Below, piece after piece: positions 43,227 to 53,013 of a stretch of DNA of 56,533 nucleotides. The stretch is from contig JAGQWR010000008.1 of assembly GCA_020437105.1 (NCBI GenBank), positions 1 to 56,533 on the forward strand, written 5' to 3'. Positions within the stretch are counted from its first letter, which is position 1. Every line of letters begins with the position of its first letter. Below the pieces are notes generated by a model, which was not told the DNA's origin, ran no database searches, and was given only the letters and a program-made list of their open reading frames with translations. Both the position numbers and the translations under genes were made by a program. The DNA comes from Saprospiraceae bacterium (GTDB lineage Bacteria; Bacteroidota; Bacteroidia; Chitinophagales; Saprospiraceae).

Positions 43227-45511
43227 ATGCGTAACCTTTCCAAATTAGTGTTTATATCCCTTGCCTTATTGGGCGGGCCAGGTTTGGTTTATGGGCTCAG
43301 TGCATATACCAGGGGCATGTTATTGACGTTTCCGATTTCGGTTCCTGCGAATTTGTTATTGCGACCACTGGTGGCCAAATTCTGGAGCTCCAGGGAAACC
43401 CCTATCAGTTGCAGGCTGGAGATGAAATCCGCTTTAATTACGAAGTACTGCAAGGGGTGTCTGGCTGCCTGGGCATGGCTGTGGATCTCAATTGTGTAGA
43501 ACGAATAGAATCAGGAGCAGGAAATCCCTGTGATGCGACTTTTGGATATAATGTACTTTCTGCAGCAAACAATGAAATACTTCTTTATCCAATGCTTGCC
43601 CTGACTGGAGTCTATTCCTATAGTTGGGAATTTGAAGGTGCTTATAATTGCGTAGAAACCAGTCCGATTCATGTTTTTGCCGAACCAGGCTTACATGAAG
43701 TTTGTTTGACCACCATAAATCCCGACGGTTGCGAATCAGAATATTGCCTGACAATTGATACACAGGATCCTCAGGCAGATGTTTGCGGTGCAGTGATAGA
43801 GGTAGAAATGCAGGACCTGCTGGCCTCTGGTAACATTTACAATCTGTTGGCTCCGAATGACCCGGTTGAGTTGGTGAGCTGGTATGCCTATCCGGCGAAT
43901 GTAGAAATAGGCAGTGGGTCAAGTTTCGGTGTTTCTATTTCTCCCTTTTTGGAAGTAGATCAGATTTGTGCGCAGTTCAATATTCCGGATGCCAATGGAG
44001 GAACCTGTACCGGTGAGATTTGCAGAAATGTTTTAATCAATCAATCTTGTCAGGATTTACAGGCAATAGATACCAGTGTTGACTGTCCGACAGAATCCAG
44101 TCCGGTATGTGGCTGTGATGGTGTCACTTATAATAATGCCTGTGAAGCAATAAACTGGAACGGCGTAACATCCTATACTCCTGGCCCTTGTCCGGCAGGA
44201 ACGTCCGGCCCATATTATTGCCTGGCATATTTTGAATATGAGAAAACTGGCAATTTTTCTGCCCTTTGCACCAATTTATCTCAGGGTGATTATACCTCCA
44301 TTCAATGGAGCGTTTCCGGTATTTCGATGGGTACTTCCGATGAAATTGTTTTGGATGACCTAACCGAAGGTTTATATCAGGTTTGCCTGTCTATTAGTGG
44401 AGGCTCTGGAAATTGTGAAAGCAGTTTCTGCCAGGAGGTTTTCATTGGTGTACCTGCAAATCTATGCAACTATACCGATTGTGTTTGGCCCGGGGATAGT
44501 GATAATAACGGGAAAGCAAATATTTATGACCTATTGGATTTAGGTGTTGGATATGGTGCGGCTGGTGTTTATCGCCCTGACGCAACGATTCAGTGGGAAG
44601 GCCAATATGCACCAAATTGGGGCATGAGTACCATCCTTGGCAATGATTACAAACACCTCGATTATGATGGCGATGGTCAAATTACGAATGCAGATATGGA
44701 GGCGGTTGATTTTAATTATTCGCCGTCCATAATTTACAATCAGGTGCCAGTCGCTCAAAAACCCAAAGTATATCTGAAATTTACTCAGGATAGTCTGGTA
44801 ATTGATCAGAACTCACCGGAAGAGATTCCAGTTTCCGTGCAAATTATGGTTGGTTCAACAGAAGTTCCTGCGATCGGTTTGTATGGGATGGCTTTCCAGG
44901 TCATTTACCCTCAACAGGATTTAGTATTGCCGCACTCTGCTTCAATCAATTACTCGGGCAGTTCTTTTTTAGGCTTTGAAGATGAGTTATTGATTTTTGA
45001 CCATGATATGTATTCTTACAAGCGGGTTGATGCTGCGTTTAGTCGGAAAGGTGGGACAACGATTAGCGGACATGGTCCGATAGGTACAACCGATTTTATT
45101 GTCGTGAGTGATATCATTGGTGGACGAAATGAAAATGTTATTCCTTTCGTTTTAGCCCTCGAAGGACTCCGCATGGTCGATGCCAACGGTGATCCGATGG
45201 ATTATGATTTGGTGGCTGAACCAGCAGTGCTTTATATAATCAATAATTTTTCAACGGCCACCGTTGAAGCTCAATTATCAAGTGAATGGTCATTGTTTCC
45301 AAATCCGGTAACAGAAGTTGTACAACTTGATTTCGGAAAATTGGAAACCGAACAGATTCGCATACAAACAATCATGGGGCAAACGGTACTTGATGTTGCT
45401 TTTCCTGGAGAGCAACTTTCGTTGGATGTTAGTAATTGGGCTTCCGGTGTATATCTGGTAGAGATTGTTACCACGGAGGGCAGAAGCATCAAACGAATGA
45501 TCGTAGGATAA
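43227..45511 (+). CDS. Secreted Kazal- and dockerin-like protein with T9SS type A sorting domain, frameshifted at the signal peptide
   Basis: Read as one gene, this codes for about 760 residues, but the signal peptide (MRNLSKLVFISLALLGG, then PGLVY) lies in the frame of 43227 and the mature part in the -1 frame, joined near 43290. The mature frame is open from the region of 43280 and reads AQCIYQGHVIDVSDFG, then FVIATTGGQILELQG and on to the end. One missing base after TAT would restore GLVYAAQC, a typical cleavage site. The first in-frame Met is at 43409, which would drop the signal. Domains: a Kazal-like inhibitor (about 43991-44190; SPVCGCDGVTYNNACEA), a dockerin-like EF-hand pair (GDSDNNGKANIYDLLDLG, DYDGDGQITNADMEAVD), and T9SS type A (SLFPNPVTEVVQL, GVYLVEIVT). 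It may be a pseudogene, an error or a frameshifted gene. Confidence 0.75.
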
Positions 45512-45512
45512 T

Positions 45513-46619
45513 CTATTGCTTGCGATTTATAACACTGCGGAGGTGGTCCTCCAACCCCAGTTTACGTGCTTTTTCAAACAGGGAATTCATCCAGGTTTCC
45601 TGATCGACTGGTTTACCTTCAGCTGATTCTTTTAATTGCGACAACAAAAGCTGGTTTACCTGGTAGTCTTTGTCTTCCCATTCGGGTTGCTCAATTAAAT
45701 CCTGTTCCTCCAGAATATCGCGGAGGGGATCTTCCAAATCGCGTGTCTGCATCTCCGCTGAAATTTTTCCAACCAGGTTATCGTAAACAGTTTGCTGTTC
45801 GATCGAATCAATTTTGGAAGTAAAGATCTTTACCATCTCCCGATACTTTTGCTGCTGTAGATATAGTCGAATCAGACCTGCCAAAAACAGTAATGCCGCT
45901 CCGGCTAATCCTATTAGCCATACTAAATTCGAAGCCTTTTTCTGGGTGTCGGTACTAATGACCTCTACGCGGTCTGCTAAATCATCCACTTTTGGTATTA
46001 GCAGGATGTCTGTATATCTGGAGGTAGCCCCAATGCTTGAAAGTAAAAGCGAATCTATCTGCCGGGCCATTTCTATCCGAAACTGATCCAGGCTGGCATA
46101 GGTTTCCGGGCTGTTTAGCTGGAGCTGAATGGATTGAATCAATTTAATGACACCTCGGTTGATATCTTGTTCGATCAGCCGACTCAGGCTCTGCCTGATA
46201 GCCGGTTCCAGATTCTCATAAGCATCCCGTAAGGAAAACCCCAGGGTGTTTATTCGTGCTTGTAACAGGGAGTCAACTTCTTTTCCCAGTAAATCAGAGA
46301 TTAATGTTTCAGAACTAATGTGTAGCGAATCACCCACCTGGCCCAGCAAACTGTCAATTATAATTTGCCAATCACTAAGGATGGCCTGGTTGAGGCTGTC
46401 ATTGGCAAGCGTTTCCATAGCGGCACGCACAGCCGATTCCGATAAATTTGCTGTTAATTCTTCGAGCGAAGGACCTTCCTCCTTTAGGCTGACAGAAGCT
46501 TGTTTAAAACCCCTTTCGATTGCATTTTCAATAACCTTGCACCCACTGAGGATGCTTCCTGCTACCACTAGAAGCAAGAGAACGAATGGTATCGGCCTAA
46601 TTTCAAAAAGCACTTTCAT
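45513..46619 (-). CDS. Coiled lipoprotein with one transmembrane segment
   Basis: A 368-residue protein. The lipobox SILSGC ends at Cys27. Residues about 30-230 are helical and Leu/Glu/Ser-rich without clear repeats. A membrane helix (about 232-252, LVWLIGLAGAALLFLAGLI) is followed by a charged helical tail. The combination of lipid anchor and later helix is unusual and could place the tail in the cytoplasm if the lipidation is wrong. No known family was recognised. Its start lies 51 bases after pssA, and its stop codon is 1 base from that of the convergent gene. pssA is probably in the same transcript. Confidence 0.75.
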   Translation of the reverse strand: MKVLFEIRPIPFVLLLLVVAGSILSGCKVIENAIERGFKQASVSLKEEGPSLEELTANLSESAVRAAMETLANDSLNQAILSDWQIIIDSLLGQVGDSLHISSETLISDLLGKEVDSLLQARINTLGFSLRDAYENLEPAIRQSLSRLIEQDINRGVIKLIQSIQLQLNSPETYASLDQFRIEMARQIDSLLLSSIGATSRYTDILLIPKVDDLADRVEVISTDTQKKASNLVWLIGLAGAALLFLAGLIRLYLQQQKYREMVKIFTSKIDSIEQQTVYDNLVGKISAEMQTRDLEDPLRDILEEQDLIEQPEWEDKDYQVNQLLLSQLKESAEGKPVDQETWMNSLFEKARKLGLEDHLRSVINRKQ

Positions 46620-46670
46620 AACCAGACAAATTAGCTGATTTCCGGAGCAGACATTCCATATAGAGGCATC

Positions 46671-47384
46671 TTATGCTTGCTTATTTGATTTTGCGAACAT
46701 ATTATGCGCGATGGCAAGTAGTATATAGACAATCACCAGGGCTGAAAAGGCCGCTTCTTTCAATAAAATGAAAAAAACTATTGTCGTTACCATAAATATA
46801 TACCGAATCTCATTGCCTTTCCAACTCAACTGTTTGAATTTAAAACTGAACATGGGAAAATCTGTATTCATTAACCAGGAAAATAAGCCGATCAGCAGAT
46901 ATAAAACCCAAACCTGATCCAGCATACCGGATATTCCAAAAATATTCCGGGTGCCAAGAGCCAGTAAACCGGCAAAAAAGGCGGTGCAGGTAGGCGTGTT
47001 CAAGCCAATAAAATCCTGTGTCTGCCGTTCGTCTAAATTAAATCTTGCCAGTCTTACTGCCGAAAAAATAGTGATTGCAAATCCGGGTATGGCAATCCAA
47101 TTAATGGGATCGCCTGTTTGTCCGCTCGCCTGATCCAGAAGTTTGTAAGCAATTAATCCCGGTACAAAACCAAAAGAAATCATATCAGCCAGCGAGTCTA
47201 ATTCTTTCCCGACAGGGGAACTGACGCCCAATAGGCGTGCAGCAAGCCCATCTCCAAAATCGGCCATTCCGGCCAACATAATAAAGCCAATTGCCCAAAT
47301 ATCGGCATCCGCAAAGAGGCAGATGGAAGCACAACAACCAGCGAAAACGTTTATCAGGGTAATACTGTTAGGTATGTGTTTCAT
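46671..47384 (-). CDS. pssA: CDP-diacylglycerol-serine O-phosphatidyltransferase
   Basis: A 237-residue membrane enzyme making phosphatidylserine, the precursor of phosphatidylethanolamine. The CDP-alcohol phosphotransferase motif is complete: DFGDGLAARLLG, then SPVGKELDSLADMISFG, giving D-x2-D-G-x2-A-R...G-x3-D-x3-D. Several hydrophobic segments follow. The size fits the bacterial type II form. A -7 box lies upstream at 47419-47426. The downstream lipoprotein gene is probably co-transcribed. Confidence 0.95.
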   Translation of the reverse strand: MKHIPNSITLINVFAGCCASICLFADADIWAIGFIMLAGMADFGDGLAARLLGVSSPVGKELDSLADMISFGFVPGLIAYKLLDQASGQTGDPINWIAIPGFAITIFSAVRLARFNLDERQTQDFIGLNTPTCTAFFAGLLALGTRNIFGISGMLDQVWVLYLLIGLFSWLMNTDFPMFSFKFKQLSWKGNEIRYIFMVTTIVFFILLKEAAFSALVIVYILLAIAHNMFAKSNKQA

Positions 47385-47418
47385 ATGAGGTAGGAAGCAC
47401 TTAATCGCCGCATAGAAG

Positions 47419-47426
47419 CAAATGTA
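47419..47426 (-). promoter_or_regulatory. -7 promoter box of pssA
   Basis: CAAATGTA reads TACATTTG on the minus strand, an exact consensus match 35 bases from the start codon. It faces the plus-strand box at 47459, giving back-to-back promoters. Confidence 0.6.
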
Positions 47427-47458
47427 GGGGTTTTGTCAATTCAATCGGGTATGGTCCG

Positions 47459-47466
47459 TACTTTTG
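47459..47466 (+). promoter_or_regulatory. -7 promoter box of the CHU_C-type gene
   Basis: TACTTTTG is an exact consensus match, with TTTTG ending at 47435 about 23 bases upstream as a possible -33. It overlaps the TTG at 47464 that opens the longest frame, so the ATG at 47503 is the true start. Confidence 0.65.
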
Positions 47467-47502
47467 AGGTCCAAAAATCGTTTTTTTAGAAAAGTGGAGG
47501 GA

Positions 47503-49578
47503 ATGAGAATCAGATTTACCTTTTTAGCTATTTTATGGCTTGCTGTTATTGGCTTTGTAGAGGCCCAGCCGAGTAATGATAACTGCCTGAATGCCATAGA
47601 GCTTACCGACCTGGATAATTGGTGTTCGGTTACCGGCCAATACACCACCGTAAATGGCACGCAATCGCCCGAGTTGATACCAAGTTGTTTTCCTATGGAG
47701 GCATTCCGGGATATCTGGTTCCGTTTTACAGCACAGGCAACCGATTTGAATGTAACAGTGATTGGTGATGTACTAAATGCACCTGGTGGATCGCTCCAAT
47801 TTCCGGAATTAGCCGTGTACTCGGGAGATTGCGGAGCACTGGTGGAGTTGCAGTGTTCCTCAGACGCTTTTGGCCAAAATGTAACGGGCACGCTGGTTTC
47901 CGGACTTTTGCCCGGTTCTGATTATTATATCCGCGTAGCAGCCCGGAATGATATTGAAGGTAGTTTCCAGTTGTGTGTAAATAATTACAACCTCATACCG
48001 GATCCGGAATCCGATTGCCCGGACGGCGTAGTGCTTTGTGATAAATCCTCCTTTAATGTAAGCCAGCTTGTGGGTGCGGGGGAATTGTTAAATGAAGTGG
48101 ACGGCACCTGCATCGGGCAGGAATTCAGTTCTGTTTGGTATAAATGGACCTGTGATGATCCGGGGAGTCTGACCTTTACCTTAACACCGGACAACCCAAC
48201 CGATGATCTTGATTTCGCCGTTTTTGAGATGAATAATGGCATAGATGATTGTTCTAATTTAACCTTGCTTCGCTGCATGGCCTCCGGAGAAAATGTGGGC
48301 TCGCCCTTTTCTCAATGGGCCGCATGTACTGGCCCGACAGGGCTGTCGCTCGGATCTACAGATACGCAGGAAGTAGCAGGTTGCCAGGCAGGCGATGACA
48401 ATTTCGTTGCTGCCATAAATATGGAAGTCGGTAAAACGTATCTGCTGATTGTTAATAATTTCAGTAATACCGGATTTGGGTTTTCGATCGAATTTGGAGG
48501 TAGTGGTACCTTCCTGGGGCCAAGCCCGGATTTTACGTTTGATCCTCCAACAGGCGTAGAATGTGATAATGACATCATCACCTTTACGGATAACTCTATT
48601 ATTCCGCCAGGCTTTACGGCCACTTACGAATGGTCATTTGGTGCAGGGGCCAGTCCGGCAACAGCATCTGGCCCGGGCCCGCATCAGGTGATGTACAGTA
48701 GCTTTGGCAACAAAGGCGTATTACTGCAAATCACTACAGAGGAAGGGTGTATCGTTAATGATGTACAGGAATTATTTATCGAATCCTGTTGCGACCCGGC
48801 AACAGATTTACAAATTGCCTTAGAGGAATTAGTGAATCCAATCTGCTTTGGGGATCCGACCGGTTATTTTGTGGTATCGGCAAGTGGAGGGACACCAAAC
48901 TATCAATTTAGTGTAGATGATATCGTTTACCAGTCTAGTGGCAATTTTTTTCAACAAACGGCTGGAAACTATACTGTATATCTTCAGGATATAAAAGGAT
49001 GCCGTGATTCTCTGGAAGTGGTTTTAGTCGATCCGGAGCCGCTAACCGTAGATGCTGGTCCGGACCAGACTGTTGATTTAGGGTTTACAGCTAATTTGCT
49101 TGGCCTTGTAACACCTGTAGGCTCACTGGTGGAATGGTTATGGCAGCCAGGTGGCTCGCTGGACTGCATTGACTGCCCGAACCCGGTTGCACTCCCACCG
49201 GGCACTACAACTTATTATGTAGATGTAATTGACGATTTGGGCTGCCGGGCAGTAGATTCCATGACCGTTTTTGTAGATCTTATTCGGCCGATTTATGTAC
49301 CCAATGCCTTCTCTCCTAATTTTGATGGGGTCAACGATAATTTTACCATATTCGGAAATCCCGCCGCTGTGGAAATTAAGGTACTTCGGATATTCAGCCG
49401 CTGGGGCGAATTAATATTTGAAAGCTATAACTTCCCCTTAAATGACCCAAAACTGGGTTGGGATGGCTCTTTTCGAGGAGAAGCTATGGGCACGGGAGTA
49501 TATACCTTCTTTGCTGAAATATCCTTTCTGGACGGAGTGGATGGAATCTATGAAGGGGGCATTCACCTAATCCGTTAA
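47503..49578 (+). CDS. Large secreted protein with SprB-like repeat, PKD-like domain and T9SS type B (CHU_C) C-terminus
   Basis: A 691-residue exported protein starting at ATG 47503, preceded by GGAGGG (the frame extends to a TTG inside the promoter). Signal peptide about 1-22 (FVEAQ). The N-terminal half has two beta-sandwich regions with FSSVWYKWTC and LTFTLTPDNPTDDLDFAVF, a form common in CHU-type proteins. A PKD-like domain (about 345-430; FTDNSIIPPGFTATYEWSFG) and a SprB-like repeat (about 450-510; VSASGGTPNYQFSVDD, AGNYTVYLQDIKGC) follow. The last 95 residues are a gliding-motility-associated C-terminal domain: PNAFSPNFDGVNDNFTIFG, IFSRWGELIFE, WDGSFRGEAMGTGVY. Such ends are T9SS type B signals, and surface adhesion is likely. 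Confidence 0.88.
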   Translation: MRIRFTFLAILWLAVIGFVEAQPSNDNCLNAIELTDLDNWCSVTGQYTTVNGTQSPELIPSCFPMEAFRDIWFRFTAQATDLNVTVIGDVLNAPGGSLQFPELAVYSGDCGALVELQCSSDAFGQNVTGTLVSGLLPGSDYYIRVAARNDIEGSFQLCVNNYNLIPDPESDCPDGVVLCDKSSFNVSQLVGAGELLNEVDGTCIGQEFSSVWYKWTCDDPGSLTFTLTPDNPTDDLDFAVFEMNNGIDDCSNLTLLRCMASGENVGSPFSQWAACTGPTGLSLGSTDTQEVAGCQAGDDNFVAAINMEVGKTYLLIVNNFSNTGFGFSIEFGGSGTFLGPSPDFTFDPPTGVECDNDIITFTDNSIIPPGFTATYEWSFGAGASPATASGPGPHQVMYSSFGNKGVLLQITTEEGCIVNDVQELFIESCCDPATDLQIALEELVNPICFGDPTGYFVVSASGGTPNYQFSVDDIVYQSSGNFFQQTAGNYTVYLQDIKGCRDSLEVVLVDPEPLTVDAGPDQTVDLGFTANLLGLVTPVGSLVEWLWQPGGSLDCIDCPNPVALPPGTTTYYVDVIDDLGCRAVDSMTVFVDLIRPIYVPNAFSPNFDGVNDNFTIFGNPAAVEIKVLRIFSRWGELIFESYNFPLNDPKLGWDGSFRGEAMGTGVYTFFAEISFLDGVDGIYEGGIHLIR

Positions 49579-49580
49579 AC

Positions 49581-51470
49581 TTAACGCAGGTCAACTCGAT
49601 ATCTTCGGAGGATAACATCTTCCGTGCGGATGACAAGCAGGTATTTCCCGGAAGGGGCACTAGACAGATCCATGCTTTTCAGGTATCGGCCGGGCGATTG
49701 GTTAAGAAATTCCAGTCGGCTCATTTCCTGCATTTTGGGGTTCAATAGTTTGAAATAAACGGTACCGGTTTCATCCAGTACATAGGCAACTTTCACTTCT
49801 TTACTGACTTGATCAGGAATGATTTTTGGGAAACTGTCCCAACCGCCTGCGTTTTCGCGGGCATCAGTGATCGGGCTATAAATCTGCTTTTCTCCGCCCG
49901 GGGTTATTTTGACAAGACGATATTGGAGTGTCTGGCCGGGAGCCAGAGCCAGGCCATCGTCGTACTTTTCATATTCACATTGTTGTAAACCTCTGGATTC
50001 CAGTTTATGGATAGTTTCAAAAACGACACCACCATCTGTAGATCGTTGAACCTCATAAAATGTACCCTTATCCTCATTTACCGCAGTCCACTGAATAGAA
50101 ATATTCTGGCCAAGTCTGCTGGCCGAAAAGTCTCGTACTTCAAATGTTTTATTAGAGGCAGGTGTTGGGGAAACTTTCGGGATTTCCCGCGCTACAAAAA
50201 TTTCTTCTGTATCCTCATTGATATCCCGGAAACGCGGAATAATCAGTACAGGGCCATTACTTGGATTCCAAATTGGCAGGCCAAAAGGCGGTGTGAAAAT
50301 GTCGTTGGCAGCAACACTCCGTACGTCGCTGGAATTATCGGTCATAATCGTACGCACCTCAATACTTTCGTGGTCAATAAAAACCCATTTGAATTGGTTA
50401 AAACTGCCACTGTTTCTTGTCCATGGCTTATCATCATCATTTGCCCGAAGGGGTGCACCCCAGCATCCTTCGCCAACAAATACCGTTCCGGTCTGATCAT
50501 CTCGAATGAATCCTTCGTAACTTCCTTCTTCCAGGCTCGGACGAATAGGCCAGGTTGTTTTTACAACGTGTGCGTCTGATTCGACGACAAGGTCCACGCC
50601 ATACTCGTAAAATAGGTTTGCCCAGTACTTATATTGATCATTCTCGTTTGGCTTCTTTGTAGTATGCGGACGGATCGTATTGTGGTATTGAGCCATTTTC
50701 CAGATGACTCCGGCATTCTGGCGGAGATCCCGTTCGAGCCAGTCTTGTTGTTCTCCGCCAACAGGGATCAATGTGTTTAAGGTATAAACGCGCAGCAGGT
50801 TGCCTCCAAAATTTAGGGCATAGTAAGCTTGATTTGAAGGGAGTTGAAACAGATTTACCAATTCCTGGTTAGAAGCCTCATGATTCCCCCGAGTGACAAT
50901 GATCGGCGTAATTCTACCATCGGAAGAAATAGTCAATTGCCAGTCATCCAACCATTTTTGCCATTGTTCAGGTTTACTGAGTTCTGTCATATCGCCACCA
51001 AACATGACAAAATGTGGCCGAAGTTTGGAGACCATTTCGTTGGCACTTCTACGGGCATCCCAGTTGTTTCTGGAATCGCCTCCAGCAACAATAGAAAGTC
51101 GGGTATTGGGATCATTTGGGATAGTCTGGAAAAAATAGCGATTGCTTACCCCTTCGTTATCTTTAATGACAAAGTAATAGGTCGTTCCGGGCTTTAGTCC
51201 TTCCAGGAAAGCAAAGAAGTTTTTCATGCCCTTTTCCTGGTTGAATTCAGTTGGCCTGCAGGAAAATGTATAATTCCCAACATCCTGGCCATGATCTACT
51301 AAATCATACCAGACCACAGGAGAATCACCTGATAACTGATCCCAGCCAATAACAATACTGGTAGAAGGATCGGAATGGTAGCTCAGTCTATACTTACCCG
51401 TAGCAGCCTGAGCCAGGCTGAAACTCCCACATAGAAACAGGAATATTAAACTATATGATGGGGTTTTCAT
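49581..51470 (-). CDS. Secreted purple-acid-phosphatase-like metallophosphoesterase
   Basis: A 629-residue protein using ATG 51470; the frame extends 38 codons upstream, but the signal peptide MKTPSYSLIFLFLCG...AQA begins here. An N-terminal Fn3-like domain (about 25-115) precedes the catalytic domain, with metal ligands in VAGGDSRNNW, FVMFGGDMTE, VTRGNHEASN, MAQYHNTIRP and VVESDAHVVKT. The C-terminal third has a beta region (FYEVQRSTDGG) and an end resembling a T9SS type A domain (VYFKLLNPKMQEM, SGKYLLVIRT), without a clear PNP motif. It would be a surface or secreted phosphatase. The substrate is unknown. Confidence 0.85.
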   Translation of the reverse strand: MKTPSYSLIFLFLCGSFSLAQAATGKYRLSYHSDPSTSIVIGWDQLSGDSPVVWYDLVDHGQDVGNYTFSCRPTEFNQEKGMKNFFAFLEGLKPGTTYYFVIKDNEGVSNRYFFQTIPNDPNTRLSIVAGGDSRNNWDARRSANEMVSKLRPHFVMFGGDMTELSKPEQWQKWLDDWQLTISSDGRITPIIVTRGNHEASNQELVNLFQLPSNQAYYALNFGGNLLRVYTLNTLIPVGGEQQDWLERDLRQNAGVIWKMAQYHNTIRPHTTKKPNENDQYKYWANLFYEYGVDLVVESDAHVVKTTWPIRPSLEEGSYEGFIRDDQTGTVFVGEGCWGAPLRANDDDKPWTRNSGSFNQFKWVFIDHESIEVRTIMTDNSSDVRSVAANDIFTPPFGLPIWNPSNGPVLIIPRFRDINEDTEEIFVAREIPKVSPTPASNKTFEVRDFSASRLGQNISIQWTAVNEDKGTFYEVQRSTDGGVVFETIHKLESRGLQQCEYEKYDDGLALAPGQTLQYRLVKITPGGEKQIYSPITDARENAGGWDSFPKIIPDQVSKEVKVAYVLDETGTVYFKLLNPKMQEMSRLEFLNQSPGRYLKSMDLSSAPSGKYLLVIRTEDVILRRYRVDLR

Positions 51471-51648
51471 GATCATCGAAGTTAGGGCAAACAAACTGTA
51501 GCGTTTGCTCCACAAAGTTAAAAATATAAAAAAGGGTAAGAGTAGGTTGATGCTATATTGTTTTTTGCCGCCGCTTAAAATCAAAGCAAATCACTTTTGA
51601 GCGTTTGTTTTGCGGTCAATATAAAGAGTTGAAAGGGCTAAATATTGT

Positions 51649-51656
51649 ACCTTCGA
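51649..51656 (+). promoter_or_regulatory. Promoter of glyA
   Basis: TACCTTCG (one base from the TAnnTTTG consensus) lies 17 bases downstream of TTG (51629-51631). The TTG-N17-TAnnTTTG-like pair sits 71 bases before the start codon. Confidence 0.6.
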
Positions 51657-51726
51657 CCGACTATTTTCTTATCAATATATTAAAACGCTGCAAAAGCGTA
51701 AACAAATCCGGCTAAAGACCCAAATT

Positions 51727-53013
51727 ATGATCAAGGATTCGACTATAGCTAATTTGATTGGTAAAGAACTGGAACGTCAACGCCATGGAGTGGAGTTGAT
51801 CGCCAGCGAAAATTTCACCAGCTCTTCCGTTATGGAGGCCATGGGCTCTTGTTTGACAAATAAATATGCGGAAGGATACCCCGGTAAACGGTATTACGGT
51901 GGCTGTGAGATTGTTGACCAGGTTGAACAATTGGCAATAGATCGTCTCAAAGAACTTTTTGGTGCCGCTTATGCGAATGTGCAACCACATTCCGGCGCCC
52001 AGGCTAATGCCGCCATTTTTTTGGCCGTCCTGCAAGCGGGAGATAAAATCCTGGGGTTTGACCTGTCTCATGGTGGGCACCTGTCACACGGATCGCCTGT
52101 CAATTTCTCCGGTAAAGTATATAAACCCTCTTTTTACGGTGTAGAACCGGATACCGGTCGTATTGATATGGATAAGGTGGCTGAAATCGCCCGCCGCGAA
52201 CAGCCAAAATTGATCATTTGTGGGGCCTCGGCCTATTCCCGAGATTGGGATTATGCCCGTTTCCGGGAAATTGCCGACGAGGTCGGTGCTTTATTATTAG
52301 CTGATATTGCCCACCCTGCCGGCTTGATTGCAACAGGTCTGTTGAATGATCCGATAAAACATTGTCATATAGTGTCATCCACTACCCATAAAACCCTGCG
52401 GGGCCCTCGTGGTGGTATCATTATGATGGGCGAGAATTTTGACAATCCCTGGGGCCGAACTACTAAAAAAGGTATGCCCATCAAAATGTCTGCGGTTCTG
52501 AATAGCGGGGTTTTTCCGGGCATGCAGGGCGGTCCATTGGAGCATGTAATCGCTGGCAAAGCAGTTGCTTTCGGAGAAGCGCTACAACCCGAATTCAAAA
52601 CTTATGGTCAACAGGTTATTAAGAATGCACATGTGATGGCAGAGGCTTTCCAGGATAAGGGATACAAAATCATCTCCGGTGGAACTGATAATCACTTGAT
52701 GCTTATTGACCTACGTTCGAAAGGTGTTACAGGAAAACAGGCGGAAGAATCACTTGTAGCTGCCGATATTACGCTCAATAAAAATATGGTGCCATTCGAC
52801 GATCAGTCGCCTTTTGTTACTTCAGGTATTCGGGTTGGCACAGCTGCCATCACCACCCGCGGATTTAAAGAAGCAGATTGTCTTCAGGTCGTAGAATGGA
52901 TAGACTATATTATCTCGGATGTAGAAAATCAAGCTCGGATTAAATCTGTTCGGGAAGCAGTCAACCACTATATGCAGCGTTTCCCACTGTACGATGCAAT
53001 GATAGTTGGATGA
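51727..53013 (+). CDS. glyA: Serine hydroxymethyltransferase
   Basis: A 428-residue PLP enzyme converting serine and THF to glycine and 5,10-methylene-THF. Diagnostic motifs: [37 protein letters not shown] and the PLP lysine [15 protein letters not shown] (about 220-234). The C-terminal part [14 protein letters not shown] is also typical. The length is normal. The last four bases overlap the start of the MBL-fold gene (ATGA), so both are co-translated. Confidence 0.97.
   Translation: MIKDSTIANLIGKELERQRHGVELIASENFTSSSVMEAMGSCLTNKYAEGYPGKRYYGGCEIVDQVEQLAIDRLKELFGAAYANVQPHSGAQANAAIFLAVLQAGDKILGFDLSHGGHLSHGSPVNFSGKVYKPSFYGVEPDTGRIDMDKVAEIARREQPKLIICGASAYSRDWDYARFREIADEVGALLLADIAHPAGLIATGLLNDPIKHCHIVSSTTHKTLRGPRGGIIMMGENFDNPWGRTTKKGMPIKMSAVLNSGVFPGMQGGPLEHVIAGKAVAFGEALQPEFKTYGQQVIKNAHVMAEAFQDKGYKIISGGTDNHLMLIDLRSKGVTGKQAEESLVAADITLNKNMVPFDDQSPFVTSGIRVGTAAITTRGFKEADCLQVVEWIDYIISDVENQARIKSVREAVNHYMQRFPLYDAMIVG

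Noticed and set aside
43409..43412. ATG 43409 as the true start of the Kazal/T9SS gene
   Set aside because: It would remove the signal peptide, and the frame is open and protein-like for about 130 bases before it.
50007..50579. 190-residue plus-strand frame opposite the phosphatase
   Set aside because: It is a shadow of the minus-strand gene, which has all the metal ligands.
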